DNA from: an uncultured Flavobacteriaceae bacterium
GTDB taxonomy: Bacteria > Bacteroidota > Bacteroidia > Flavobacteriales > Flavobacteriaceae
Reading direction: 5' to 3'
Length of the DNA stretch: 32,925 bases
NCBI GenBank assembly: GCA_938010765.1
Contig: CALLVX010000010.1
Span: forward strand, 1 to 32,925
A program made the position numbers and the translations under genes. Of the stretch, positions 1-9,007 are shown piece after piece (position 1 is the first letter of the stretch; the number at the start of each line of letters is the position of its first letter). The notes beneath the pieces were generated by a model. The model had not been told where the DNA came from and made no database searches. It was given only the letters and a program-made list of their open reading frames with translations.

Positions 1-40
1 ATATGGAAAATGAAAAAACAAGACGTAATTTAGCGACCAT
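1..40 (-). CDS. N-terminal fragment of a divergent gene, probably exported (cut by left edge)
   Basis: On the minus strand an ATG at 40-38 opens a frame that stays open to the window edge and reads MVAKLRLVFSFSI. A basic start followed by a hydrophobic run is what a signal peptide looks like. A minus-strand -7 element, TATATTTG, lies at 70-63, giving a leader of roughly 15-20 nt. The gene would be divergent to ribF. Only 13 codons are visible, so no function can be given, and the call rests on the promoter and the hydrophobic start. Confidence 0.45.
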   Translation of the reverse strand, partial: MVAKLRLVFSFSI

Positions 41-62
41 TAAGGAGGATTTTTACCTGACT

Positions 63-70
63 CAAATATA
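63..70 (-). promoter_or_regulatory. -7 promoter element for the left-edge gene
   Basis: The minus strand reads TATATTTG, a full match to the Bacteroidota -7 consensus TAnnTTTG, about 23 nt ahead of the minus ATG at 40. No TTG stands at the usual 19-21 nt spacing upstream, so the -33 half is not confirmed. Confidence 0.45.
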
Positions 71-94
71 CATTTTTTTCTGATCAACCTATAA

Positions 95-1036
95 GTGGAA
101 ACAGTCCAAAGCATCATAAAATACGACGAAAGACATTCCACTGCCGTTACAATTGGAACTTTCGATGGCGTTCATATCGGGCATCGTAAAATTCTAGAGC
201 GATTGATCCAAGATGCTAAGAAACTGGGGATCAAATCTACAGTACTTACTTTCTTCCCACACCCGCGAATGGTGCTTCAAAAAGATAGTAATATTAAACT
301 GCTCAATACAATCGAGGAAAAAATCGGAATATTGGAACGCTTGGGGCTCGACTACTTGGTAATACACCCATTTACCATGGAGTTTTCTCGTTTATCGGCC
401 ACCGAATTTGTACGCGACAATTTGGTGAACCTATTAAAGACCAAGAAAATCATTATTGGCTACGACCACCGGTTCGGAAGAAATCGGAACGCCAATATTG
501 TAGACTTAAAAGCGTTTGGGGCTGCCTTGGATTTTGAGGTGGAGGAAATTCCCGCGCAAGAAATCGATGCGGTTTCGGTAAGTTCTACAAAAATTAGACG
601 CGCTTTGGAGGCGGGTGATATAAAAACGGCCAACAAGTTTTTGGGATACCGATATATGCTCACGGGCAACGTTCAAAAAGGCAGAGGCTTGGGCCGAACC
701 ATTGGTTTCCCAACCGCGAATTTGCATATAGAGGCCACCTACAAACTAATTCCAAAAAAAGGAGTCTATGTGGTGAGCAGTTCTATCGATGGTAACACCG
801 TTTACGGAATGATGAATATAGGTTACAATCCCACAGTTTCTAGCTCGGATGTTCCGAATCAAAAAGAGCGAATCGAAGTACATTTTTTCGACTTTAAAAA
901 AGATCTGTACGACGCTGAAATTCAAGTTGATATTATTGAACGTATTCGCGATGAACATAAGTTCGATTCGGTCGATGCACTAAGAACACAGCTCGAGAAC
1001 GATCAGAAAACGGCTTGGCAGTTAATAGAAAAGTGA
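95..1036 (+). CDS. ribF: Bifunctional riboflavin kinase / FAD synthetase
   Basis: Makes FMN from riboflavin and then FAD from FMN with ATP, in the cytoplasm. The N-terminal adenylyltransferase half carries GTFDGVHIGH at residues 21-30, PHP at 55-57, GYDHRFGRNR at 122-131 and SSTKIR at 163-168. The C-terminal kinase half carries GRTIGFPTANL at 200-210. The length of 313 aa is normal for the fused bacterial enzyme. The start is GTG at 95; it puts the protein 20 residues ahead of the nucleotide-binding loop, as expected, and no ATG is available nearby. The stop codon overlaps the ATG of the next gene (TGATG), so the HTTM gene is probably translationally coupled. Identity is clear. Confidence 0.97.
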   Translation: METVQSIIKYDERHSTAVTIGTFDGVHIGHRKILERLIQDAKKLGIKSTVLTFFPHPRMVLQKDSNIKLLNTIEEKIGILERLGLDYLVIHPFTMEFSRLSATEFVRDNLVNLLKTKKIIIGYDHRFGRNRNANIVDLKAFGAALDFEVEEIPAQEIDAVSVSSTKIRRALEAGDIKTANKFLGYRYMLTGNVQKGRGLGRTIGFPTANLHIEATYKLIPKKGVYVVSSSIDGNTVYGMMNIGYNPTVSSSDVPNQKERIEVHFFDFKKDLYDAEIQVDIIERIRDEHKFDSVDALRTQLENDQKTAWQLIEK

Positions 1037-2370
1037 TGTTGAACAGGGTGCTTTTTAAAAGAATCGACAATGCCCCACTTGTTATTTTTAGAATTTTCTT
1101 TGGGATTCTTTGTGCTTGCGAATGCTACGGCGCCATCCTTACAGGGTGGGTTCGCAGAACACTTGTAGAACCGCAGTTCACTTTTAATTTTATCGGCTTT
1201 GAATGGTTGCAGCCCCTTCCTGGCATGGGCATGTACCTCTACTTCTTCGTCATGGGAACCCTTGGCATCTTTATCGCATTGGGTTACAAGTACCGTTTTA
1301 GCATCATTGCATTCACTGTTTTATGGGCTGGGGTATACCTGATGCAAAAAACCTCTTACAACAACCATTACTATCTGCTAGTGTTGCTTTCAGGCTTGAT
1401 GGCTATTTTCCCTGCACATCGGCACCTTTCGTTAGATGTCAAAAAAAAGCCGTCACTCAAAACAATCAGCATGCCTGCTTGGGTAAAATGGAGCGTTATC
1501 TTGCAGCTTTTCATCGTGTACACTTTTGCATCTATAGCAAAAATGTACGGGGATTGGCTCGATTTTGGTATCGTAAAAATACTAATGCAGGGAAAGGCGG
1601 GGTATCCCATTATTGGAGAGTTGTTACAACAACCTTGGCTCCATAAGATTATCGGGGTTTGTGGTATTTTATTCGATTTATTGATTGTCCCGGCACTTTT
1701 ATGGAAACCCACTCGCAAATGGGCTTTTTTTGCCTCTATTTTCTTCCATATCTTTAATTCCATTGTTTTTCAAATTGGCATTTTCCCCTATTTGTCATTA
1801 GCCTTTACGCTCTTCTTTTTTGACCCAAAAACAATTCGGGACATCTTTCTAAAAAAGAAACCCCTTTATACTTCCCAGGAAGTGCAACTGCCGTCAAAAA
1901 GAATTGGCCTATTAGTTGGTTTTGGCATCTATTTTTTAATCCAATTGGCCTTGCCATTGCGACATCACTTCATTCAAGATGATGTGCTATGGACCGAGGA
2001 AGGGCATCGCCTAAGCTGGCGCATGATGCTTCGAAGTCGTTCGGGGAAAATTAAATTTAAGGTTCAGAACAACGAAAATGGGGAAACACATTGGGTGCGA
2101 CCCGCGGAATATCTGACTAAAAAACAACAAAGACGCATAAGCGCCTATCCCGATTTTATATGGCAATTCGCCCAGCACTTAAAAAAGGAGTACGCTAAAA
2201 ACGGAGAAAGTGTAGCCGTCTTTGCCATTAATTCAAAAGTGAGTGTCAACGGAAAACCATTCAGGGCTTTTATCGACCCTACAGTAGATTTGGCAAGCAC
2301 CCCTTGGAACCATTTTCGACACAATGATTTTATTTTGCCCTCCCCTGCCGAGGACCCTCCCAAAAATTGA
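1036..2370 (+). CDS. HTTM-domain integral membrane protein (gamma-carboxylase-like)
   Basis: This is a membrane protein of about 444 aa resembling the HTTM (horizontally transferred transmembrane) family, which is related to the membrane part of vitamin K-dependent gamma-carboxylase. Several hydrophobic segments fill the first two thirds, for example around IFRIFFGILCACECYGAIL, YLYFFVMGTLGIFIALGY and LAFTLFFF. Between them lies the conserved-looking stretch YNNHYYLLVLLSGLMAIFPAHR. The last 130 residues are hydrophilic (MLRSRSGKIKFKV, then PDFIWQFAQHLKKEY) and probably sit outside the bilayer. I chose ATG 1036 over an in-frame TTG at 1015 because it overlaps the ribF stop by one base. Substrate and reaction are unknown; bacterial HTTM proteins are largely uncharacterised. 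Confidence 0.85.
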   Translation: MLNRVLFKRIDNAPLVIFRIFFGILCACECYGAILTGWVRRTLVEPQFTFNFIGFEWLQPLPGMGMYLYFFVMGTLGIFIALGYKYRFSIIAFTVLWAGVYLMQKTSYNNHYYLLVLLSGLMAIFPAHRHLSLDVKKKPSLKTISMPAWVKWSVILQLFIVYTFASIAKMYGDWLDFGIVKILMQGKAGYPIIGELLQQPWLHKIIGVCGILFDLLIVPALLWKPTRKWAFFASIFFHIFNSIVFQIGIFPYLSLAFTLFFFDPKTIRDIFLKKKPLYTSQEVQLPSKRIGLLVGFGIYFLIQLALPLRHHFIQDDVLWTEEGHRLSWRMMLRSRSGKIKFKVQNNENGETHWVRPAEYLTKKQQRRISAYPDFIWQFAQHLKKEYAKNGESVAVFAINSKVSVNGKPFRAFIDPTVDLASTPWNHFRHNDFILPSPAEDPPKN

Positions 2371-2382
2371 TTCGCCCCCTAA

Positions 2383-2413
2383 TTGATACATTGGCCAATT
2401 AAACCTAAATTTG
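2383..2413 (+). promoter_or_regulatory. serS promoter (TTG - 20 nt - TAAATTTG)
   Basis: A -33 TTG at 2383-2385 and a -7 TAAATTTG at 2406-2413 are separated by exactly 20 nt, matching the Bacteroidota housekeeping promoter. Transcription would begin near 2417, about 17 nt before the serS ATG. Confidence 0.7.
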
Positions 2414-2433
2414 CAGCCTAAAACGCTTTTTTT

Positions 2434-3705
2434 ATGTTACAGCTGCCGCTCATTCGAGAGCATCAAAACGAAATCATCGGTTCCCTAAAAAAACGGAATA
2501 TCGAGGCTGCCCCGCTGGTAGAAAAAGTGCTGCAATTAGATGAGGAACGCCGTGCCCTACAAACCAAATTAGATGCTACCTTGGCCGAATCGAATAAGCT
2601 TTCCAAAGAAATTGGCAACCTTTTTAAAAGTGGAAAGGCGCAGGAAGCAACAGTCCTAAAAGAGAAAACCGGCACCTTAAAAGAAGAATCAAAGCTACTT
2701 GGCGATGATTTGAATACGGTGGTCAAGGCACTCCAAGACCTCCTATATCAAATTCCGAACATACCACATTCATCGGTTCCTGCAGGAAGTACCGATGCCG
2801 ATAATGAAGAGGTTTTTAGAGAAGGGGACATCCCCGATTTAATAGCAGGTGCCCTACCCCATTGGGAATTAGCGAAAAAGTACGATATCATTGATTTTGA
2901 GCTTGGCGTTAAGATTAGCGGTGCCGGTTTCCCGGTATACAAAGGCAAAGGGGCCCGCTTACAACGTGCTTTGATCGCTTATTTTTTAGATAAGAATGCC
3001 GCGGCCGGTTATACTGAAATGCAAGTACCCCATTTAGTCAACGAAGCTTCGGGATATGCCACTGGGCAACTACCGGATAAAGAAGGGCAAATGTACCATG
3101 TTGGCGAAGATGACCTGTATCTTATTCCAACGGCCGAAGTGCCGGTCACCAACTTACTACGAGGTGAAATCGTAGACCAAAAAGAATTCCCGATCTGCTA
3201 TACCGCCTATACCCCATGTTTTCGACGTGAAGCCGGCAGTTATGGGGCCCACGTACGTGGTTTAAACCGCTTGCACCAATTCGACAAGGTCGAAATAGTT
3301 CGTGCAGAACACCCTAACAACTCCTACCAGGCACTTGATGGAATGGTCGAACATATCAAGGATATTTTGAGGGAATTGAAACTCCCGTTCCGTGTGTTAA
3401 GACTATGCGGGGGCGACTTAGGTTTTACCGCAGCCCTGACCTTTGATTTCGAGGTGTTTTCGACCGCACAGGACCGTTGGTTGGAAATTAGCTCGGTCTC
3501 CAATTTTGAGACCTATCAGGCAAACCGTTTAAAGCTACGTTTCAAAGATGAGCAGGGCAAAAGTCAGTTGGCCCATACGCTCAACGGAAGTTCTCTTGCA
3601 CTACCCAGGGTTTTGGCAGGTCTCTTGGAAAACTACCAGACGGAAGACGGAATAGAAATTCCGGAAGTGTTGCGCTCGTATTGCGGGTTTGACAGAATAG
3701 ACTAG
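2434..3705 (+). CDS. serS: Serine--tRNA ligase
   Basis: Charges tRNA-Ser with serine using ATP. Residues 1-105 form the usual N-terminal tRNA-binding region, rich in Lys/Glu/Leu and predicted as a long antiparallel coiled coil. The class II catalytic core follows: TAEVPVT at 233-239 (serine-binding loop), FRREAGSYG at 263-271 (motif 2), EISSVSNFETYQANR near 350, and LALPRVLAGLLENYQ at 388-402 (motif 3). The 423 aa length is typical. The ATG start lies just behind a good promoter, so the gene is transcribed on its own rather than with ribF and the HTTM gene. The 172 nt after it hold nothing I recognise except the next gene's -7 element. Confidence 0.98.
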   Translation: MLQLPLIREHQNEIIGSLKKRNIEAAPLVEKVLQLDEERRALQTKLDATLAESNKLSKEIGNLFKSGKAQEATVLKEKTGTLKEESKLLGDDLNTVVKALQDLLYQIPNIPHSSVPAGSTDADNEEVFREGDIPDLIAGALPHWELAKKYDIIDFELGVKISGAGFPVYKGKGARLQRALIAYFLDKNAAAGYTEMQVPHLVNEASGYATGQLPDKEGQMYHVGEDDLYLIPTAEVPVTNLLRGEIVDQKEFPICYTAYTPCFRREAGSYGAHVRGLNRLHQFDKVEIVRAEHPNNSYQALDGMVEHIKDILRELKLPFRVLRLCGGDLGFTAALTFDFEVFSTAQDRWLEISSVSNFETYQANRLKLRFKDEQGKSQLAHTLNGSSLALPRVLAGLLENYQTEDGIEIPEVLRSYCGFDRID

Positions 3706-3855
3706 TTCCCTTCGCAAACTGTATGCTACTTACTGCATTTTTCCTGTGAGCGCATATATAATGTTCTTCGTATGTTTTAAAATTCGACCAAAAACAGCTT
3801 TGAAAGACCAATAGCGCTTTACAATCCTCTTAACATCTACTTTCGTCATTCTGTG

Positions 3856-3863
3856 TATCTTTG
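3856..3863 (+). promoter_or_regulatory. -7 promoter element of the TPR gene
   Basis: TATCTTTG matches TAnnTTTG and ends only 14 nt before the TTG start codon at 3878, implying a 5' leader of about ten nucleotides. No TTG is found at the expected -33 position. Confidence 0.5.
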
Positions 3864-3877
3864 ATAAAAAAGCGCAT

Positions 3878-5662
3878 TTGAGGCTCCTTCTATTCCTTTT
3901 AGCTTTCTGTTCGGTACAGCTGCTTACCGCTCAAGACGACTTCCTCGCCAAACAGTATTTCAACGATGGTGATTTTGAAAAAGCCTTGGTTTTTTATGAA
4001 AAATTGGTGCAAAAGAATCCCCGCAGAACAGATTATGGAGAAAGTCTTGTAGCCTGCTACCAGCAATTAGAACGCTATAATGAGGCCGAGACATACTTAA
4101 TGGGCCAACTTAACAATCCGCGTGCCTACCCTACTTTTCTTGTAGAATTGGGGTATAATTTCACCTTGCAAGACCAAACTGAAAAGGCCAACGAGTACTA
4201 TGAAAAAGCACTCGCCCGCATCGAAAACAATCCGAATTATGGATACGGTGTCGGTTTTCGGTTTCAGAAATACGCACTCTTAGATTTCGCTTTAAAAGCG
4301 TATACCCGTTCTATGGAATTGAATCCCGAATTAGACTATAATTTTCAAATGGCCCGTATTTATGGGGAACAAGGAAATATTGATAAAATGTTCCGGTCGT
4401 ATCTACAGCTTATAAGCGAACGAAAGACATCAAAATCGAATGTTTTACGCAGCATCGAGGCCTTTATATCCTCTGACCCGGAAAACCCGAACAATCTTAA
4501 ACTCAAAAAAATACTATTAGAAAATGCACAAAAAAATCCGGAAGTACTTTGGAACGAGCTGTTGAGTTGGCTCTTCGTACAACAGAAGCAATTTAGCAGT
4601 GCATTTCGGCAAGAAAAGGCAATTTATAAGCGAATCGATGGAAGTTCTATGCAGCGTTTAGAAGGCCTTGGGGAATTGACTTTCGATGATAAGGCCTATG
4701 AAACCAGCCAGGAAATCTTCGAATATATCGTTGAAAATACAGGAAATAAAAATACAAGGCTCAATGCACAACTAAATTTGATCGATCTTCAGCTGTTGAA
4801 ATCCGATGATAAAACCCTTACATCGGTACAAACCCGGTTTGAAGAACTCATACAAACCTATGGTTACAGCGCCCAAACCTTGCAATTACAGGTCGCCTAT
4901 GCAAATTTTTTGACCTTTAAAAAGAATACGGCCGAACCGGCCATAGCCATTTTAAAAAGAAGTTTAGAACTCCCGTTAAACCAACGAGGAAAAGCATTTA
5001 TCAAATTGGCCTTAGGCGATATTTTAGTATACGATCAAAAATTCAATCAGGCCTTGATCTACTTTTCTCAAATACAAAAAGGATTGAAAAACGATGTGCT
5101 AGGGCAGGATGCCCGCTTTAAGGTCGCACAAACCAGTTTTTATAAGGGTGATTTTGATTGGGCGCTTACTCAACTGAAGGTACTTAGAGGATCTACCTCC
5201 CAACTGATCGCCAATGACGCTATGCAACTTAGTTTGTTGATTTCCGATAATTCCTTGGAAGACTCGACCCAAACAGCCTTAAAAAAATACGCCCGAGCGG
5301 ATCTTTTGGGATATCAAAATAACACAAAAGCGGCCATCGAGACCCTTGATGATATTCTTCAAAATCACAAAGGGGAAAAGATAGAGGATGACGCATTGTT
5401 AAAACAAGGGGCCCTATTAGAAGAAATCGAATCCTATGAGGCAGCCGAGTTCAATTACATAAAAATCACCGAGTTCTACGGAGGAGGTATCCTCGCAGAC
5501 GATGCCCACTTTGCCTTAGGGGAACTGTATCGAAACATTTTTAACAAGCCTGAAAAAGCGAAGGCACAATACGAAAAAATCATATACAACTATCAAGACA
5601 GCTACTATTTTCCGCAAGCGCGTAAAAATTTTAGAATGCTCAGAGGCGATAGTATCAATTAA
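3878..5662 (+). CDS. Exported tetratricopeptide-repeat protein
   Basis: A 594-aa protein with a signal peptide (MRLLLFLLAFCSVQLLTAQ, with cleavage probably after TAQ). The rest is a chain of TPR-type helical hairpins, for example AKQYFNDGDFEKALVFYEKL near residues 24-43, YNEAETYLMGQL near 68-79 and KANEYYEKALARIE near 107-120. More follow to the C-terminus (YRNIFNKPEKAKAQYEKIIY). It most likely acts in the periplasm or at the outer membrane as a binding scaffold; no enzymatic motif is visible. The start is TTG, kept because it immediately precedes the signal peptide. The partner is unknown. Bacteroidota have many such proteins, and orthology to a named assembly factor cannot be claimed from sequence alone. 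Confidence 0.88.
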   Translation: MRLLLFLLAFCSVQLLTAQDDFLAKQYFNDGDFEKALVFYEKLVQKNPRRTDYGESLVACYQQLERYNEAETYLMGQLNNPRAYPTFLVELGYNFTLQDQTEKANEYYEKALARIENNPNYGYGVGFRFQKYALLDFALKAYTRSMELNPELDYNFQMARIYGEQGNIDKMFRSYLQLISERKTSKSNVLRSIEAFISSDPENPNNLKLKKILLENAQKNPEVLWNELLSWLFVQQKQFSSAFRQEKAIYKRIDGSSMQRLEGLGELTFDDKAYETSQEIFEYIVENTGNKNTRLNAQLNLIDLQLLKSDDKTLTSVQTRFEELIQTYGYSAQTLQLQVAYANFLTFKKNTAEPAIAILKRSLELPLNQRGKAFIKLALGDILVYDQKFNQALIYFSQIQKGLKNDVLGQDARFKVAQTSFYKGDFDWALTQLKVLRGSTSQLIANDAMQLSLLISDNSLEDSTQTALKKYARADLLGYQNNTKAAIETLDDILQNHKGEKIEDDALLKQGALLEEIESYEAAEFNYIKITEFYGGGILADDAHFALGELYRNIFNKPEKAKAQYEKIIYNYQDSYYFPQARKNFRMLRGDSIN

Positions 5663-5778
5663 AAAACCGCTTTTCAAAATATTAAAGTGACAAAGCACCA
5701 TCAGAATTAAAAAAACAGGATCCAAAAAACAACGACCAGATCAAGGTTTCCGTAGTTTTATACCCGAAGTTAAAACCT

Positions 5779-6111
5779 ATGTACATCTATAACGTAACCA
5801 CCAATATTGAAGAAGCTGCACATGATTCCTGGCTTCAATGGATGAAACAGACCCATATCCCGGATGTTTTGGCCACGGGGAAATTCTTGCAGGCCAAAAT
5901 GAGCAAAGTATTGGTAGAGGAAGAAATGGGCGGCCACACCTATTCGGTTCAGTTTGTAGTAGCGACGAAAGAAATTCTTGAAAAATATTACAAAGAAGAT
6001 GCGCCACGTTTAAGGGAAGACGCCCTCTCACTTTTCCCAGGGCAATTTATGTCTTTCCGAACCGAAATGGAGATCGTAAGCGATCAGATTCCCACAAATC
6101 CTGGCGAATAG
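5779..6111 (+). CDS. DUF4286 family protein
   Basis: A 110-aa soluble protein starting MYIYNVTTNIEE, with WLQWMKQTHIPDVLATGKF at about residues 19-37. This matches what I know of the small DUF4286 family in Bacteroidota, which often precedes rsmA. The alternating pattern suggests a compact ferredoxin-like alpha/beta fold resembling ligand-binding or antibiotic-monooxygenase-like dimers, but no active-site residue can be named. It ends 25 nt before rsmA and is probably co-transcribed with it. Function is unknown. The ATG is the first codon after a short non-coding gap following the TPR gene. Confidence 0.85.
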   Translation: MYIYNVTTNIEEAAHDSWLQWMKQTHIPDVLATGKFLQAKMSKVLVEEEMGGHTYSVQFVVATKEILEKYYKEDAPRLREDALSLFPGQFMSFRTEMEIVSDQIPTNPGE

Positions 6112-6136
6112 CACTAACACTTTCTAAAAACAGGCA

Positions 6137-7027
6137 ATGGCCAAACGAAAAAAACAAAAAGAGTACGGGTCGGCGCGTTTTTCAAAGACACATAAAGAGG
6201 CAAGTCCGATAAAGGCGAAAAAATACCTGGGCCAGCATTTTTTGAAAGATGAAGAGGTGGCACAACAAATAGCCGAGACCCTCACGTTCAAAGGGTATCG
6301 CAATGTAATTGAAATAGGCCCGGGAACGGGGGTACTTACCAAGTACTTATTGCTACAAGACATTCATTTGGTCGCCATGGATCTCGATGCCGAATCGATT
6401 GTATACCTCAACCATAGCTTCCCTTTGGAACATCCAAAGGCGATGGCGGGGAAAAGCAGTTTACAGGTAGTGGAGGCCGACTTTTTGCAATACGATCTAT
6501 CTATTTTGTTCGACACCGAGCCCTATGCCATCACAGGAAATTTTCCGTATAACATTTCCACTCAGATTGTATTTCGACTATTACAGCTTAGAGCGCAGGT
6601 TCCTGAATTTTCAGGAATGTTCCAAAAAGAGGTCGCCAAACGCATTTGCGAAAAAGAGGGTAGTAAGACCTACGGAATATTATCTGTTCTGGTACAGGCA
6701 TTCTACGATGCGGAATACCTTTTCACAGTGCATCCAGAGGTATTTGACCCACCACCCAAAGTGCAATCGGGGGTTCTAAGGCTAAAGAGAAAGGAAAACC
6801 AAGAATTGGGTTGTGATGAGAAATTATTCTTTAGAGTAGTAAAGACAGCATTCAACCAACGACGAAAGACCATCCGAAATAGTTTGAAAACATTTGCCCT
6901 TTCCGATGTGTTGCGAGCAGATGCGGTTTTTAACCAACGACCCGAACAATTAAGTGTTATAGACTTCATTGATCTTACAAAAAAAGTAGAACAGGACCTT
7001 CAAAGTTCAAATCAACAAGGCGCCTAA
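6137..7027 (+). CDS. rsmA: 16S rRNA (A1518/A1519-N6) dimethyltransferase
   Basis: Dimethylates the two adjacent adenines in the terminal helix of 16S rRNA late in 30S assembly, using S-adenosylmethionine. The Rossmann methyltransferase motifs are in order: [11 protein letters not shown] at 28-38, EIGPGTG at 59-65 (SAM loop), and NFPYNI at 135-140 (motif IV, the adenine pocket). The C-terminal helical domain carries [12 protein letters not shown]. The 296 aa length is slightly above average because of a basic N-terminal tail ([15 protein letters not shown]) of about 25 residues. The downstream neighbour mgtE has its own -7 element. Confidence 0.97.
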   Translation: MAKRKKQKEYGSARFSKTHKEASPIKAKKYLGQHFLKDEEVAQQIAETLTFKGYRNVIEIGPGTGVLTKYLLLQDIHLVAMDLDAESIVYLNHSFPLEHPKAMAGKSSLQVVEADFLQYDLSILFDTEPYAITGNFPYNISTQIVFRLLQLRAQVPEFSGMFQKEVAKRICEKEGSKTYGILSVLVQAFYDAEYLFTVHPEVFDPPPKVQSGVLRLKRKENQELGCDEKLFFRVVKTAFNQRRKTIRNSLKTFALSDVLRADAVFNQRPEQLSVIDFIDLTKKVEQDLQSSNQQGA

Positions 7028-7068
7028 GGCCAAAAAGAAATACCTCTTTTCATTATGCCTTTTTTCTT

Positions 7069-7076
7069 TAGCTTTG
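7069..7076 (+). promoter_or_regulatory. -7 promoter element of mgtE
   Basis: TAGCTTTG matches TAnnTTTG, 37 nt before the mgtE ATG. The -33 half is not recognisable, and no magnesium riboswitch-like structure is evident in the 86-nt gap. Confidence 0.4.
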
Positions 7077-7113
7077 CCACGGCTTAGTGCTGCATGCATA
7101 GACAAACACCAAG

Positions 7114-8466
7114 ATGACACCTTTTAAACTCACAGACGAGCTCTTGACCGAGATTGAACAGCTGATCCAAAATCAGGGGGATCTGCAGTTGCAAGGGCTT
7201 TTAAAAGAGGTGCATTTCGCAGATGTTGCAGAAATCATCAACGAACTAAAGCAAGATGAGGCCACCTATTTGATTAAACTGCTCGATAGCGACAAGACTT
7301 CGGACATCCTTACCGAGCTCGATGAGGATGTGCGAGAAGCCATCCTAAACAACCTATCGACCAAAGAAATTGCAGAGGAGTTAGAGGAACTAGATACAGA
7401 TGATGCCGCCGATATCATCGCAGAACTTCCGAAAGAAATTGTACAAGAGGTCATCTCGGAGATAGAAGATCGCGAGCATGCAAAAGACATTGTTGAGCTA
7501 CTACGCTACGATGAAAACTCTGCCGGAGGACTTATGGCCAAAGAATTGGTACAAGTACAAGAAGATTGGGATGTTCTTAAATGTGTTAAGGAAATGCGTT
7601 TACAGGCAGAGAATGTTACTCGGGTACATTCTATTTACGTGGTTGATAGCGAAGAAAAGCTTAAAGGAAGGTTATCCTTAAAAGACCTCCTTACCACTTC
7701 GACCAAAACCCATATTAGCGAGGTCTATATTCGCAAAGTAGATTCGGTAGATGTAAACGAAAAACCCGAAGAGGTCGCCAAGATTATGAGTAAATATGAT
7801 CTAGAGGCCATTCCCGTCGTTGACGAAATAGGGCGTTTGGTAGGGCGAATTACGATTGATGATATTGTAGACGTCATTAAAGAAGAGGCCGAAAAAGACT
7901 ACCAATTGGCAGCAGGTATCTCGCAAGATGTTGAGGCAGATGACAGTATTTGGGATCTTACAAGGGCACGTTTGCCCTGGTTAATATTGGGATTATTTGG
8001 TGGCTTAGGCGCGGCCGCGATCATGGGCGGATTCGAGGAGATGATCAGCAAGCATTCCATCTTGTTCTATTTTACACCATTGATCGCCGCGATGGCCGGA
8101 AATGTCGGCGTACAATCGAGCGCTATTATCGTACAAGGGCTTGCCAACGACGATTTAAAAGGCAGTATTAGCAATCGTTTGATCAAAGAAATGCTCTTAG
8201 CGGCCTTAAACGGAGTTATCCTAGCGGCCTTGCTGCTACTTTTTACCTGGTTTTGGAAAGGGGATTTCTATACCGCTTTGGCCATTTCCATTTCCCTTAT
8301 TGTCGTAATCATCGTGGCCGGAATCATCGGCACTTTTATTCCTTTATTTTTAGAGAAACGCGGAATCGACCCGGCCATCGCCACAGGCCCTTTTATTACT
8401 ACCAGCAATGACATCTTTGGGATTTTGATTTACTTCTGGATAGCTAAATTGGTATTGGGAATATAA
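7114..8466 (+). CDS. mgtE: Magnesium transporter MgtE
   Basis: An inner-membrane Mg2+ channel of 450 aa with the standard architecture. An acidic helical N domain (about 1-130) has repeated LxELDxDxxxxI units such as ILTELDEDVREAIL. A pair of CBS domains (about 135-260) includes AIPVVDEIGRLVGRITIDD. Five membrane helices follow from about residue 285: LPWLILGLFGGLGAAAI, then TPLIAAMAGNVGVQSSAI, and later GIIGTFIPLF and FGILIYFWIAKLVLGI. GNVGVQSS and PFITTSNDIFG are the pore-lining signatures of the family. Gating by cytosolic Mg2+ through the acidic N/CBS domains is known for the family. Confidence 0.96.
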   Translation: MTPFKLTDELLTEIEQLIQNQGDLQLQGLLKEVHFADVAEIINELKQDEATYLIKLLDSDKTSDILTELDEDVREAILNNLSTKEIAEELEELDTDDAADIIAELPKEIVQEVISEIEDREHAKDIVELLRYDENSAGGLMAKELVQVQEDWDVLKCVKEMRLQAENVTRVHSIYVVDSEEKLKGRLSLKDLLTTSTKTHISEVYIRKVDSVDVNEKPEEVAKIMSKYDLEAIPVVDEIGRLVGRITIDDIVDVIKEEAEKDYQLAAGISQDVEADDSIWDLTRARLPWLILGLFGGLGAAAIMGGFEEMISKHSILFYFTPLIAAMAGNVGVQSSAIIVQGLANDDLKGSISNRLIKEMLLAALNGVILAALLLLFTWFWKGDFYTALAISISLIVVIIVAGIIGTFIPLFLEKRGIDPAIATGPFITTSNDIFGILIYFWIAKLVLGI

Positions 8467-8635
8467 GATTCGTACTCCAAATAGCATTCCAAAACACTGC
8501 AATTAGACCATTTGCAAACTTCTTAAATTCCTATTTTGGAAAAAATCAATGGTCAATGCTCCTTTTTTAGTATTTTTATTTCTGCACTTTGTGCAACGCA
8601 CTAGTACCATAGAAAAGTTCGCTAAAAAAAGCCCC

Positions 8636-9001
8636 ATGAAACCGATCAACCTCAAAGAGAAACACGCCGCATTTAGTAAGCAGTGGCATCCACATCAAAT
8701 TGCCATGGTCGACGACATGCAAGTCTTGTTGGCCAAAATCGAAGGTGAGTTCGTATGGCATGCCCATGAAAAGGAAGACGAGCTTTTTCAAGTGCTCAAA
8801 GGCACTTTGTATATGCAATTTCGCGATCGCACCGAAATCGTGAGAGAAGGCGAACTCATCGTAGTTCCGAAAGGCGTGGAACACAACCCCAGAACAAAAG
8901 AGGGGGAAGAGGTTCAGTTACTATTGTTCGAAAAACAAACTACCGCACATACAGGCGATATAGACCACGCACTAACGCAAACCCAGTACCCCAAAATATA
9001 A
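8636..9001 (+). CDS. Small single-domain cupin protein
   Basis: A 121-aa beta-barrel protein of the cupin superfamily. The first cupin motif is visible as FVWHAHEKEDELFQVLKG, with two His and a Glu as likely metal ligands. The second is GELIVVPKGVEHNP, supplying the third His. No substrate can be assigned. The frame stays open upstream to 8549, but that extension (MVNAPFLVFLFLHF...) does not resemble a cupin, so I chose the ATG at 8636, which begins MKPINLKEKHAAFSKQW. It ends 6 nt before the hydroxyacid dehydrogenase gene and is very probably in one operon with it. Confidence 0.85.
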   Translation: MKPINLKEKHAAFSKQWHPHQIAMVDDMQVLLAKIEGEFVWHAHEKEDELFQVLKGTLYMQFRDRTEIVREGELIVVPKGVEHNPRTKEGEEVQLLLFEKQTTAHTGDIDHALTQTQYPKI

Positions 9002-9007
9002 TCCCCT

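Noticed and set aside
3..83. Short plus-strand frame MENEKTRRNLATIKEDFYLT at the left edge
   Set aside because: Only 26 codons, no promoter, and it opposes a better-supported divergent start on the minus strand with a -7 element.
1371..1763. 130-codon minus-strand frame inside the HTTM gene
   Set aside because: Shadow of the membrane-protein reading frame; no independent promoter or motif.
2390..2399. Palindrome ATTGGCCAAT in the serS promoter spacer
   Set aside because: Ten bases only, without extension or a second copy; expected by chance.
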